Origin: Silene latifolia
Lineage: Eukaryota; Streptophyta; Magnoliopsida; Caryophyllales; Caryophyllaceae
Reading direction: 5' to 3'
Assembly: GCF_048544455.1 (NCBI RefSeq)
Contig: NC_133526.1
Span: 12,788,001 to 12,852,000, forward strand
DNA length: 64,000 nt
Under the pieces are notes generated by a model. The model did not search any database. It saw only the letters and a list, made by a program, of their open reading frames with translations, and was not told where the DNA came from. This document shows, piece after piece, positions 24,436 to 36,500 of the stretch. Numbering within the stretch: position 1 is the stretch's first letter; every line of letters starts with the position of its first letter. Made by a program: the position numbers and the translations under genes.

Positions 24436-25143
24436 GTGATTCACGTTGTCATCGGGGGCAACGAGAACGGAGGGTCCGCTCATGGGCACAAACGGCACCC
24501 GAACGAGCTATATCAGGCCATCAACTTTGTGCCCAACACAACGATCCCCGCTTCCAACATCCCCGATATAACCATTGGAAGGAAGGACTACGAAGGAGTC
24601 ATCGCTTCTCACACAAATGACCCACTTATAGTCAATTTGGACATATCCAACCACCTGGTCAAAAGGTGCCGATTGACACGGCGCGTACACGAACATCATG
24701 TTCGAGGAGTGCTTCCTCGCCTCGGCCGAAAGTCAAGGACTTGAGCCCCCGCACCAACCCACTATACAAATTCTGGGGCCGGCCTGGTACCACTAGGATC
24801 AATCGAGACTCCGGAACGTTCGGCGAAAAGAATGCGGCTAAAAATGTCCTAGCCGAGTTCGTGGTCATCGACGGCTCGTCCGCCTACAACGTTCTCATAG
24901 GCCGAGTCACCCTGAGCGAGGCCGACGCAGTGATGTCCATCCGGGCCCTAACACCGATGTATGTCTCGGACCGGGGGAAGCGCATAAGCTCGTCTCCAAA
25001 GACGAGAATGACGAAGTGGTCAACGTCCGTATAGCCGCCGGAGGATGCAACATGCAATCCCTCAAAGTAGCAAAGAAATCAGAGAAAGGGAAAAGTCTAT
25101 CCTTACAACAGGAGGGCGACCTCATGGATGTAGCTAGCGGCTG
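24436..25143 (+). pseudogene. Aspartic protease region of Tat-like element, frameshifted
   Basis: Motifs typical of Tat protease regions occur in order but in different frames: HPNELYQAINF and ITIGRKDYEGV (24480-24600), the catalytic D-T-G region near 24675-24690, and SAYNVLIGR with LSEADAVMS near 24880-24940. A one-base loss in the GC run at about 24681 breaks the frame at the active-site Gly, and another shift follows near 24790. After 25143 the coding resemblance stops and no reverse transcriptase follows. Confidence 0.75.
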
Positions 25144-25327
25144 ACCGGGAAGGTGTGCCTTTGACTGGTAATCTCGGGAAAACTACGTAACGGCGGAGAT
25201 GTCCAAAACAGTTGTGGGCACCCCGACGCATGTTTTTATCTAATGAAAAATCGTCCAAGTCTTCCATCGAACGTTCATTTTCCCCATAGTCACTAGGAAG
25301 CAAGAGACGCCGGCTCGCACCGTCATA

Positions 25328-25950
25328 CCGACAAGAGCGGCGGTCTCTATCAATAAGTAGACGTCGCTCACACTCACACCGACAAGAGCGGCGCCTCCTC
25401 CAAGAGATAGGCGCCGTCGCGATCACCCCAGTAGTAGACGCCACGGCAATCACCCCAAGAGGTAGACGCCGTCGCAGTCACTCCAAGTGGTAGACGCCAC
25501 GGCCGTCATCATCAAGAAACAGACGTCGGCTCACACCGTTGTCACACCGACAAGAGCGGCGGTCTCCTCCAAGAAATAGGCGCCGTCGCAGTCACCCCAA
25601 GTAGTAGACGCCACGGCAGATCACCCCAAGAGGTAGACGCCGTCGCAGTCCTCAAGTGGTAGACGCCACGGCCGTCATCATCAAGAAACAGACGTCGGCT
25701 CACACTGTCACACCGACAAGAGCGGCGGTCTCCTCCAAGAGATAGGCGCCGTCGCGATCACCCCAAGTAGTAGACGCCACGGCGATCCACCCCAAGAGGT
25801 AGACGTCGTCGCAGTCACTCCAAGTGGTAGACGCCACGGCCGTCATCATCAAGAAATAGACGCCAGCTCACATTGTCACACCAACAAGAGCGGCAGTCAC
25901 CAACAAGGAGCACTCGCCGGCTGACACCGTCACACCGGCAAGAATGGCAA
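25328..25950. repeat. 167-bp tandem repeat of Tat-like 3' region
   Basis: 'accgacaagagcggcg' starts units at about 25378, 25546 and 25712, with a diverged unit at 25880 and a partial one at 25328. Periods are 168, 166 and 168 bp. Each unit contains sub-repeats of 'gtagacgcc(a/g)' about 35 bp apart. Such hypervariable 3' repeats are known in Tat elements and are thought to seed satellites. Confidence 0.93.
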
Positions 25951-26400
25951 TCACCCTCAAGATATAAATACCTCGACGGTCATGGCCAGCACAGTTGATA
26001 CTCGCAAAGCGATCAAAACGCCTTAGAAGCGTTGCACAGTTGAGGAACGCACTCTAAGACTGCCTCGACCAAGCCAAGGCGGAAACAGAGGAGACGCCCA
26101 ATTAATAACATAAAAAAAAAAAACTCAGACAAGGATGAGAATAGACCTCGGCCGAGCCAGAGACAAAGTGAAACGTTAGGTACAGATTGAGATGCTCAAC
26201 TATTAGCACAAGAAAAAGGGAATGAGGTAAAGACCTCGGCCAAGCCGGAGGCAGAAGAAACGAGCTCTTATTAAATATGTTCAACAAATTACAAGAAATA
26301 CAAACGACGGCCGTCCCCATAAGGGTCAGCCAAAGGACAACCCGCCAAAGTTGTACAAAATACAAAGACGGAAAGGTAAAAGGGTACAGACATCATCTCC

Positions 26401-26763
26401 CTATGTCTGTTGCTGCTCGCCATCAGCAGCGGTAGCAGCGTCTCCTTCGGTGGGCAACCCAGCGGCTTTTCTGGCAGCCTCAGCCTTTGCCTCGGCAGCC
26501 TCAGCTTCCCTCATTCTCTTGGCCTCCTCATTGGCCGTCTTCGCCCTCTCAGCAAGGGGGGATATGGTACGGCCTAAGGTAGACCAGGCCGAGGTAAAAG
26601 AAGCCGCCGCAGAGTATTTGTTACAAATTACTTGCGCAGAATATACGCTCAAACGTACATCGGAGCCCATACCACGGCATAGACTACACTGGGGGCAAAT
26701 TGATGGGGCATATTCTGCACCGCTGACCAAGTCAACATATTGAACAAGGTCAAAGATATCCAC
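26401..26763 (-). CDS. Antisense ORF fragment in Tat-like element
   Basis: 120 codons on the minus strand, ending in the 3' region next to the polypurine tract. The first part overlaps the LTR and is probably not coding. The rest, from about residue 60, is a charged Ala/Glu/Lys-rich helix (ANEEAKRMREAEAAEAKAEA) with an ordinary stop, suggesting a coiled-coil C-terminus. Antisense ORFs in this position are known for the Tat lineage. The function is unknown and this copy is a C-terminal remnant. Confidence 0.6.
   Translation of the reverse strand: MDIFDLVQYVDLVSGAEYAPSICPQCSLCRGMGSDVRLSVYSAQVICNKYSAAASFTSAWSTLGRTISPLAERAKTANEEAKRMREAEAAEAKAEAARKAAGLPTEGDAATAADGEQQQT
26691..26700 (+). other. 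Polypurine tract of Tat-like element
   Basis: 'gggggcaaat' abuts the 3' LTR start at 26701. Confidence 0.8.
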
Positions 26764-27305
26764 AAAGAAGTCAACGACTTAGACAAATTTAGCCGATGCA
26801 GCCCATCGGCTGTTAGCTGGTCTCGGCGTGACAACCCCGGCAAGGACACATACCCGCGTACTCATATCCAAGACCCCTCGGCGGTGAGTCAACATGGCCC
26901 GCCGGCCTGCCATAGGTCCCTCGGCCGAGGGGTAGATCAGTCTTTCCACCTGCTAGCCACTTGGCCACTTGGCCACTACGTGACAAAAGGTCAAAGCCTA
27001 TAAATACTCCTCAACCTTCATTGAGGAAAGGATCCCACAACTTAACCTAAATACACTATTCATCTGGTAATATCTTCCTTATCTCTCTACAATACATACC
27101 TAGCCAAGTAACACAACTTAATCCTTTAAGTTTACTGACTTGAGCGTCGGAGTGAGTACGCTTGGCACAAAGCCAAGCCCTCAGTTCGTTCATTGTTGCA
27201 GGAGAGGCCGAGAGGAACGATAAAGGCAAGAAGGGTTCAACTCAAGACATTATTCTACAAGCCACGGGTGGTAACGATACTTGCTCTGGAATTACACCCG
27301 GAACA
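26701..27305 (+). repeat. 3' LTR of Tat-like element
   Basis: 605 bp, TGATGGGG ... CGGAACA, followed by the target duplication CAAAC. Confidence 0.96.
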
Positions 27306-28296
27306 CAAACAAATAAAAAAACTTGAATAACAATAATAAAAACCAAATAACAACAATAACAATAATAAAACAAAAAACCAAATAACAATCACAAAAAACC
27401 AAATCTAAAATCTTAAAAAAAAAACAAATAACAAAACCAAATTTAAATATCGTGTGTATAACTCTAATGCACGCAGTGTATAACTTTAATAGACAAGATG
27501 TATAACTTTAGTCCAAAAAATCAAATAACAATAACAACCAAATAAAAAATAAAAACAAAAAACCAAAACAAAAAACAAAAACAAAACAAAAAACAAAAAT
27601 AAAACAAAAAACAAAGAACAACAAAAAACAAAAACGGAGTACACAGACAAAAAAACAAAGAACAAAACAAAAAAAAATGGAAGGAGGAGGAAGGAAGGAA
27701 GGACGGTGGAGCAGGGGAGGAGGAAGGAAGGAAGGAAGGACGCGGGTTGGTGGTCGGATCTGAAAAACAAAAAAAGAAAGGAGAAGGGAGAGGCGGCAGA
27801 GAAGTGCGACGGCGTCGGGTTGGCCGAGGGCGGCAAGAAGGCTGGTTTGGGGTAATGGAGAAAGGAAGGAGGGAGGCGCTGTGGTGGGTGGCGTCGGTTG
27901 TGGGTGGTTGTGTGTGTGGTGGGGGGGCTGTCGGTTCTGGGGTGATAGTTGTCGCGGTGGTGGGTGGCGGCAGTAGTCGGGGTAATGGAGAAAGGAAGGA
28001 GGGAGGGAGGCGCTGTGGTGAGTGGTGGTGGAAGGAGGAGGAAGGACGGAGGGAGGCGCGGTTGTTGTTGTTGTCGGGCTGTCGGTTGTGGGTGGTTGTG
28101 TGTGTGGTGGGGGTGGGGGGCGGCAGACGAGAGAGGGAGGGAGGGAGGGAGGGAGGGAGGTATTTGAATATGGTGTTTGAATATGGTGAAGGGAGGACGT
28201 AAACTGTGTGTTTGGTTTTTTTTTTTGTTGATTTGGTTTTTTTTTTTGAGAGAATGAGAGAAAGATGAGAGAGAATGAGTGTATGAGAGAAGTGTG
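27306..28296. mobile_element. Right arm of foldback-like element, copy 1 (R1), inner part
   Basis: Directly continues the foldback arm after the Tat-like insertion. It has the A-rich CAAAT/AACAAAAA block, three 'tgtataactttaat'-type repeat units (27455-27515), a purine-rich GGAAGGAAGG stretch and a GGTGG-rich block, in the order expected of an arm in inverted orientation. It is clearly more diverged from L1 than 42999-44855 is. The outer part resumes at 39612 after the Ogre-like insertion. Long minus-strand frames at 27486-28440 are low-complexity artefacts. Confidence 0.55.
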
Positions 28297-30891
28297 TGTA
28301 GACACCTCGTTTCTGCACCCCTCGCAAACCACCCAGTGATGATTGGGCCGCATGTTTGGTACGCGGAACGATTTGTGACAGTTCGTAAGATTATCGTCAA
28401 GTGATTGCTCAAATATTAATGTCGACCTCTTAGTTGTCATCTACGCGCCGATACGGTCGTTTTGGCAGTAATTAGAGTACATTTGGAGTCCGGGTCAAAA
28501 ACCGTCTTCATTTCCTAAAAACCGTCAAATCCTAAGTCAAAGCAATGTGCTTGTCTACCTAAGGTTAGTATGTCATAAATGTTGAGATTATATCTCATTT
28601 TGAGTCCAATGTCACTTCTTTAGGCTAAACTAAAAGTTTACATTACAAAATGTGCATTTCATTTAGTTAAAACGACAACCCGACCTTTAGGCCCATTTTA
28701 CGAGGTCATAACGACTTTTTTGGGTCAGGCCTATTTGACAGAAAGTTCTAGATCTCTTTCTTAGCTTTCCAACGCCACCGAAATCAACTTAATCCGAGTC
28801 TTGTAGAGAAAGTTATGCCTAAAATACGACAGGCTGTCAAACGCGTTTTCTACGCGCGAGGAACCTACCCGGAAAGGACGCGACAGCAAGTCTTTGCGCC
28901 TCTTCCAAGGGACGCATGCCTGCTGCGCCTCTTCCCCAGGGCTTTCTTTTTGTCCAAGTTTCCGCGTTTAACCTAAGTCGGTTGTTTCCGGATCTTTCTT
29001 TCCGTATCCTAGTCTTACCATAATTCCTTCGCGTGATTAGTATAAATAGGAGCCTTGGCTCCTCATATTTCTCACGCGAGTGTCCGCCCTTCTCTTCTCC
29101 CTTTGCATTCTAGACTTTGTTCTTACTAATTGGCGCCTACGTGCTTGAACATTCGACCACGTAAGCTCGGATCTTTCCGGGTACCAGCCTCTCCGTTGCA
29201 TGACCGACCAATTTGACCACTACACTCAATCAATCTAATTAATCAACTTGTTAAATCGTTTTCCTCTTTCGAGGGCACTCTTTCCTTGCGTTCGCGTCGA
29301 GCATCACTAATCGATCTTCTTAGTTCTTCTCGTTCCGTCAACATGTAAGTCTGAGGGTGTATTAATCTCTCTTTTATTTACTGTATTTTATTATTGTATA
29401 ACAATTGTAAGATTTATGTCGAACACACCATTAAAACCGATTTCTAAAAACCGTCTTTAAAACCTTTTTACGGATTTCCAGTAGACAGACGAAGAGAAAA
29501 GACGCAGAATCGCTGCGCCTCTTGAAGGAGCGCGACACTGCCGCGCCTCTTCGTGAGGGCCGCCGCAGCTTCTGCTTCTTTTCTTCTTCTCCGTCCTCTG
29601 TAATTCGTGTTTGTGTTTGTTTTATTTGTTTCTTTTTGTTCATTAATTCGTTCATCATAATAACATATCAATTCACATGTATATAATTGTTCATTCATCA
29701 TTAATATGCTTAATTCATCATTGTTCCGACTTAAATCCTAGATAATCAATATTTACGGGTTTTTGTCATTAATATTCAAATCTGGGTTTTAGAAGTTCAA
29801 TTTCGTTCATATTGAGTTTCTGGAGTTCATCGTTGATATATTTGCATCCATATTCATTGATAGTTCGTCATGTTTAGTTTCATTCACCGATGTCACTAAT
29901 TAATCGTTCATTAACATCGACCCTTCACATAATTAATCCGTCTAATTTCCGTCTCATTCATGTTTCATTGTTTATTGCTTTCATGACCATCATTCATATG
30001 TAAATAACATGCTAATCACTTTCATCCGAGTAATTATTGTCGTAATCAATCATTAAATTAACAATTGACATTAACGGTTTTGCGATTCGGCTTCACGGCC
30101 GAACTCACCCTTGAACAGACGACAAGCTCGCTGCGCCTCTTTCCAAAGGGCGCGATCCTGCTGCGCTGTTCGAGATGAGTTCTGTCTCTGAACTTCCTTT
30201 CTGCCTTGACCTAATTAGTTTACGTATTAATCAACTAATATTCGTATGATCACGCTAATATCTGTTCGTTAATTATTTCTTTTATTCCTTTTTCTCAAAT
30301 TATCCGTTTTAAAGGTATTTTCGACATAAATCGCCTATCCGATGTAATTATTGTAATTTTCATTATTGTAATTCATATTTATTGTTTTCATTCTTGTATT
30401 GTTTGTATGTTCTCACATGTAAATCAATATTAAATCCCGACTTCGATATCAATTGTTTGCTAATTACGTGTTCACCGACTTAGTCTAATTCACATGCTAG
30501 GATTAATTTATTGGATGTTGCATAGCATGCATATAGTCGACGATATATCGAGTGCGAATAAACTCCCTAATCATTAGTAGAGGCCGCTATCGAGGCGGGC
30601 GGGATTAGGTGTTCGATCAAAAGAGCTTCCTAATACGTACCCTCACCCCTTACTCCAGATCTCCGTGAGCACCCGTGTTCATTGGCATCCACGAGAGTCA
30701 TTCTAGACATAGAATGCTAAGGGTAACGATTGCTTAGTGTTCATGTCACTACTTTGTGTCCTGACATGACACGAGGTATTCGAACGGTTCCAATTTCCCA
30801 TAAAAATTGGTGGCGACTCCTTACAAAATGCAAACGCTTGTTTTCGAGCCCCTTCGTCCCAAGCGCCCCCGTGGGCGGCCCGCTGTCCACA
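28297..30891 (+). repeat. 5' LTR of Ogre-like element
   Basis: 2595 bp with a TATA-type box at about 29039 ('agtataaataggagcc'). Three sites (near 28880, 29500 and 30118) carry paired short inverted GC motifs of GACGCAG..CTGCGCCTCTT type. Confidence 0.96.
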
Positions 30892-30894
30892 GTT

Positions 30895-30912
30895 TGGCGA
30901 CTCCGCTGGGGA
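30895..30912 (+). other. Primer-binding site (tRNA-Arg type)
   Basis: 'TGGCGACTCCGCTGGGGA' is complementary to the 3' end of plant tRNA-Arg (ACG/TCG type) plus CCA, from my knowledge of that tRNA. Confidence 0.8.
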
Positions 30913-32091
30913 ATACACTTACGTGTAGCTAAGGGTGAAACTTGAACAAGGTTAGGGAATAAGTTTGTACAAGACAATTGTCGGTTTTCATAACTCGGTC
31001 TTCCTAGATCGTTTAATTCGGCCTTCCTAGGCCCAACCCAACCAATTCGACCAATCGTCCCGTCTAAACGGTCCTAATTCTTATTTGGGCCTAAGGATGG
31101 ATAGCGATTGACGTCATCCATACCATGGTACTTACTCCTGTTTGTATCAAGGGCTTTCACTACTTGAGAAAATGGACTAGGAATCGGCCTTACTCTTGTT
31201 TGGCACGAGCCTCTCCACAGACTTCGGGTTTGATGGTTCGGTATGGCAACCCACCTTTTAAACCAAAACCCTTTTAAATGCACTCAGCATCCCGTTATAA
31301 TGCTTGTATAAATATTTGTACCTTACGTGATCACCATTTCTAAACGAAACCATGACGATTTTTCAAAAAATCAAAACCCTTTTTTCAAACAAAAATTTCG
31401 AAAAGGCCTTTGATTAGCGCAAAACCCAGTCAAAACTCTGTCCAAATATCAAGTCAAACTTCGGGCCTAAAACCCAATTCAAAACTAAATACAAAAACAA
31501 AAAAAGGTCCGAAAAAAAAAAAAAAAAAAAAGTCCAAAAAAAAAAACGAAAAAAGCAAAAAAAAAACAACCAAAAAGATTTTGATCAAAATATTTTCAAA
31601 TCATGTAAATATGTAAATTCAATTGGGCTAGGTTAGAGTCAAAGTTCAAACCGACTATGTCCTAGTCGGAATTCTGTCGAGTCATAAACCCGTCTCTCTT
31701 TACATTTTGGGTCTTTTCAAATTCAAGTCAAGTCCTAAGGCGTCACGCCGTCATTTTGGACCCCTACCCCAATTCAGTTAGGATCTAAACACTCGAGTCA
31801 CACGTTTCGAGGTTTAACACACGAGTCTCAATGGGCCTCATATTTGAGTCTAAACTACAAGAGTCTTCTTAAACACATATAAGCAAACCTCGAGTCCAGA
31901 ATCAACACGTGTCATCAATCCCGTCAATAAGGTCAATAACATAAACATCACTCCATCAAAGTCAACACTCGAGTCTAAATTAAAGTCAAGCACCGTGAAT
32001 TCAAACACGAGAAGTCGCTCACGACATTTCATGAATTCACAAGTCATTTGTCATCTTATCCCTTCCTTGTTTGTTGCCTTGGTATGCGTGA
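30913..32091 (+). other. Leader of Ogre-like element
   Basis: Noncoding, with an A-rich tract at 31490-31600. At 32120-32138 a pyrimidine run followed by 'ctcggtag' looks like a 3' splice acceptor just before the gag-like frame. Confidence 0.6.
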
Positions 32092-32238
32092 TCCCGTGTC
32101 AAATCAAGTTGTAATGCGCCTCATTTTCTTCTCGGTAGGAATTCCGCAATTTCCAATGAAAGTATTCAAGAACGTTTATCTGTCGACGTCAAGGGACTAA
32201 GTGCTGTAATCATTAAGCTTCAGGCCACCATCGAAGAC

Positions 32239-33597
32239 TTGAGCGCTCGTGTCACCAATATGGAAGACAAGATAGACATGATAAAACCTTTACCATCCTC
32301 TCATACCCCAAGTCCAAGTTATAGCTTCAACACGACTCACCCATCTAAGAAGGCCAATAAAGGCAAGGGAGTCAACCTCTTGGAAACTCCACTCAGAAGG
32401 CCGGGACGAGCCCATAGGGAATTCGTTGACCTCGGAACCACATATGAAGTAGCTCTACAAAGACTGGTTTCCCAGGGAAAACTTCATCCAATCGGTCCAA
32501 CCCCAGACCCTGAAAAGATATTCCCTAGATGGAAGGGCGATTCATATTGTCAGTACCATAGAGGTAGGGGACACGATACGGAGGAATGCTTTTGTCTAAA
32601 GCATATTATCCAAGACATGATTGAAGAGGGCAAGCTTCCTGTGCCACCTTCCGCCAAGAAATCCAAGAAGACCGACCCTCTTGGGTCAAATATCATTAAA
32701 CATGATAAAGAACCATCTCTAGATTGTTCTCATCTCCTCAATCATCATGACGATGAAGAGATCAATGTCCTCGAAGATGAAGATATCCAAAATGGAATGC
32801 TCATGCTTTCCATTGCCTTCAACAACAAATTTTCCAAAATAGAGGGAGCTATTGATAGCCTAAACTCTCGACTTTCCAAGATGGAGAACCAGTTTGTTGA
32901 AATGGGTAAGAAGCTTGATGCCCAACTTCTTAAGATGAAAAATATCCAGACAAACCCTCAACATGACAGTCCTAAGGAGAAAGCAACAAATGGGCAATCC
33001 ATTCTTAGTTCTTCTCATCCGGGAATCAAAATCAATAAAGGCATCCTCATGGATCCTTCGTCAAAGAAACCTAACAACCCTCCAAGGTCATTTACAAAGG
33101 CTTCCGAAAATAAGGGCACATCGCCTAGGAAATTTACCAACATTGGTATTACATACACCGATGCCCTTCAGAGACTCATGGAGCGACGAATGTTGAAGCC
33201 TGTTGGACCTACACCAGATCCAGAAAGGAAATCCAAGTTCTGGGATGAGAATGCCTACTGCAAATACCATAGAGGCAAAGGGCATGATACAGAGAAATGT
33301 TACAAATTAAAACATGTCATTCAGGATATGATCGAAAACGGGAAGTTGTCCCTCTCAACCTTTAACCCACAAGGTAGCTTAGGCAATCCTCATGGATATA
33401 CCACTTATCAAGAAACTCTTCTTGACTGTTATCCTTCCAATGTTCCTAATGATGAGGACGAGGTGCTCAAATGGGTGAATGCTCAAAGCCGGATGCCGAA
33501 GCCAGTTGCTGGAAGGGAAAATGTTCAAGCATGGGCCGATGACTACGAGTCTAGTTCTAGGATCGAGTCAAAGTCCGGGTCCGAGTCCGAGTCTTAG
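32239..33597 (+). CDS. gag: Ogre-like gag C-terminal region with duplicated zinc motif
   Basis: The frame is open from 32092, but the first ATG is at 32260; a spliced start after 32138 is possible. The N-terminal part looks coiled-coil (LSAVIIKLQATIEDL). A module of about 70 residues occurs twice, at ~62-135 and ~300-372 counted from 32239. Each has ALQRL, GPTPDPE, then C-x2-H-x4-H-x4-C (CQYHRGRGHDTEEC and CKYHRGKGHDTEKC) and a KHxIQDMIExGKL helix. The spacing matches the CCHC knuckle of Ogre gags with His at the second ligand. Between the copies is a second coiled-coil (NSRLSKMENQFVEM). The capsid domain is missing. The C-terminus is Ser/Glu-rich (SKSGSESES). Confidence 0.8.
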   Translation: MSARVTNMEDKIDMIKPLPSSHTPSPSYSFNTTHPSKKANKGKGVNLLETPLRRPGRAHREFVDLGTTYEVALQRLVSQGKLHPIGPTPDPEKIFPRWKGDSYCQYHRGRGHDTEECFCLKHIIQDMIEEGKLPVPPSAKKSKKTDPLGSNIIKHDKEPSLDCSHLLNHHDDEEINVLEDEDIQNGMLMLSIAFNNKFSKIEGAIDSLNSRLSKMENQFVEMGKKLDAQLLKMKNIQTNPQHDSPKEKATNGQSILSSSHPGIKINKGILMDPSSKKPNNPPRSFTKASENKGTSPRKFTNIGITYTDALQRLMERRMLKPVGPTPDPERKSKFWDENAYCKYHRGKGHDTEKCYKLKHVIQDMIENGKLSLSTFNPQGSLGNPHGYTTYQETLLDCYPSNVPNDEDEVLKWVNAQSRMPKPVAGRENVQAWADDYESSSRIESKSGSESES

Positions 33598-36500
33598 GCT
33601 TTCTATCTCATATTTGTTCTAGTGTCTTCCTTCTTGTCCATTTTCATTCCTATTGACAACCTGGGGGCTGTCCCATGAGTCACATGTCTTCTCGAGTCTA
33701 TGCTAAATACATTCATTCTTCATTTCAATAAAAGTACAATTTTCAATCCACATATTCTATCATATCTCTTCCTTTATCCATTTCCTGTGACAACAAGAAT
33801 TGGTTTGAGACATTTTAAAATGAACAACAACACGTTCCAAGTCAATGTGAGTACACTTAGATGATGTTCCATTCCAAGTTGTAGAGGACCTGAAACTCCG
33901 TGTTCTTTTCTTACCTATTCCATGTCTGGCAGTAGAAACCACAATATAACCCTAATTTAGGACGAGCCTATCTCAAGAGATTCTAGGATGAATCCAGACC
34001 ATCTCCCTTGTTAACAATCCATGACGGAAGGCAAGCCCATTCCCCACAATAGACAACCCGTATTACTAAAGACCGACCCGTTTCACATCAAAAGGTGCTA
34101 GTTTGACCCAAATCCAAGGTCGAAGTTATACAAGCAAGTCCAAGATAATACGAGCCATGACCAAAAACAAAAGGCTCAATCGAGGAATACCCAAGATCAA
34201 AATCCAAGATAAAAGAGTCAAAAGAAGAAGGCTCAATCAAGCAAGTCAGTATCCAGAGTTAAAGTTATCTTCAAAAAACCCGAATCAAGAATCTGAGCAA
34301 AAAGGCCGAGATATATTCCAGACCAAGAATCTGAGTCCAAATCAAGTATCTAAGCAAAATCCAAATGCTATACGGAATACTGCTGAAACATCGAGACATC
34401 AATCAAGATGGTCATCTAGCACCTTCACTTAGCCTTTCATACCTCACACACCCTAAGTCCTTCTCGAGACCGTTACAGATAGTTAGGAATTTTGAGAATC
34501 CTCTCAAGCTTGTCGAAAATACCTATCCTTTAGGGCCAAGACATGGAAACTTGAACCCACGTCATTTCAACCTACCTTTATGTGCTCAGGCTACATCAAG
34601 CCAAGAGACTCCATTTCCAAGCCATATTACAAGCCGTAATCCCATCAAGCCTTAACTCCACAAAATCAAGCTCCAGAGATTTGTTCATCAAAGCCTCTTA
34701 TTACCGAGCTCCACATTCCAAATATCCAATCCAGTTTCACCTTGACCCATACACGGAGTCTTCTAATACTTTGCTACCTAGAACGGGACATACCCATATC
34801 ATCCTTAGGGTCCACTAAGTGTGCTCACGCGACAAGGAAATTTTTACAAAATTAGTTACACCTCTTTGGTCTACGATCATAGGGAGTTATCTCAAATTAG
34901 TTCTTCGAGTCACCAAAGGATATTACCCTTGTGACCCCTGCACTTTAAGGTCCTAACAACATAGCTTAGGCACACACTAGAACTACGAGCATGGTTTGAT
35001 TTCACCTTTTCAGGTGGATACGTAGGCAGTCCTTTCTTACACAAGAAGGATACAACCACAACACCCAAATAAAATTAACCAAACCTCAGAACTACGATCT
35101 GGTTTGATTTCACTTTACGTGAATACGTAGGCAGTCCTCAAGGACACAACCATCCGAACTTTCAACTTCAACTAACAACTTTCAACCATCCCAATTTTCA
35201 AACTTTCAATCTCAATTAACATCCTTTCCACAACCAACACCTCTATACTGGGGGCTCCTTATTGTCGCCCAGTCTCTTTTTTACCAAATTCCAGAGTCAT
35301 ATTCTCATCCTGGGGGCTTCTCTTCCGAGATGCCACCCTTCCTTTATTCCTCTCTCATTCGAGTCTAGCTAGTACTCGGTCCGGACAATGACAAAGATCT
35401 TAGATCAATTTTCCAAGTCATCATGCCTCAAGAGGGGTCTCTTTTACAGCAAACGGTAATGAAAGAAGTCCTAGTAGACAGATGATCCATGGCTCATGCC
35501 TTGCCTTTATATGACCCCGACATTCTTGCAATTCTTATACCTTTGGAACTGATACGCATTGTCACCCACACTTGGCTAGGGGTTGCGCATGCTTAGCCAA
35601 AGTCTGTCAAAGTCATTCCCTGTGTCGCGTCAAATCTAAGTCTATATTTCACGTCCGTATAAGGTCTACGTCGCGTCAGTCCTATGTCTAAAGCCCATTT
35701 GAATATGCATGACGCATTACAAACGACAAACTTTTTTGAACAAGTTTTAAACAACTTTTAAAAAGAAACGACTTTTGCAAAGCCTATGTGTTTCCTCATT
35801 CGAGGTCCATGTGATAATTACTTACGTGCACACATTAGATTGCATTCTTGTGTGGCTACTAACCATGCAGGTAAATATCAGAAGCAGTGCTCGCTCTAAC
35901 TGGGGGCTTCGCTCAAGTCTCCATTCTCCCCAAATAAGCAATATTTTTGCATATTGCTCAAATTGTTATGTCCAAATAGCAAGCCCGATTTTTGCATTGC
36001 TCACCCAAGGCTTCTTCGACGATCAAGATGTTCCTAATCGTCATTTCTCTCCAAATAAGCAAATGATATTTTGATATTGCTCACCCAACGAGAGTTTGCT
36101 TGAGGACAGAGACAGGCAGATTCCCCAAAGTCATCGTTTCATCACCCAGTGAGAGTTTGCTTGAGGACAGAGACAGGCAGATTCCCCAAAGTCATCGTTT
36201 CATTCCCCAGTGAGAGTTTGCTTGAGGACAGAAACAGGCAGATACCCCCAGGCGATCCTTCATCCCTTTAGGTAACCCTTTCAAGATAAACCTTTAGATC
36301 TTTTAGATCCTTTAGATATCTTTCAGAATAATCCCTTCAGATAACCTTCACATAATCCATTATCCTTCAGATCTTTCAGGAACTTACCTTAATTTTTCAG
36401 ATAACCCTTTAGATAACCTTCAGGATAATCCTTCCTTCAGCCTTATCCCTTTCAGGATAATCCTTTCTTATCCCTTCAGATAATCCTTTACTTCTTCAGA

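Noticed and set aside
27486-28440. Three overlapping ~300-residue minus-strand frames rich in Pro, Ser and Phe
   Set aside because: Low-complexity AAACAAA and GGAAGG/GGTGG sequence of the foldback arm keeps several frames open at once, and the last part runs into an LTR.
34103-34432. Lys/Gln-rich 109-residue frame
   Set aside because: Composed of short imperfect repeats of 'caagaatctgag' type; no homology recognised.
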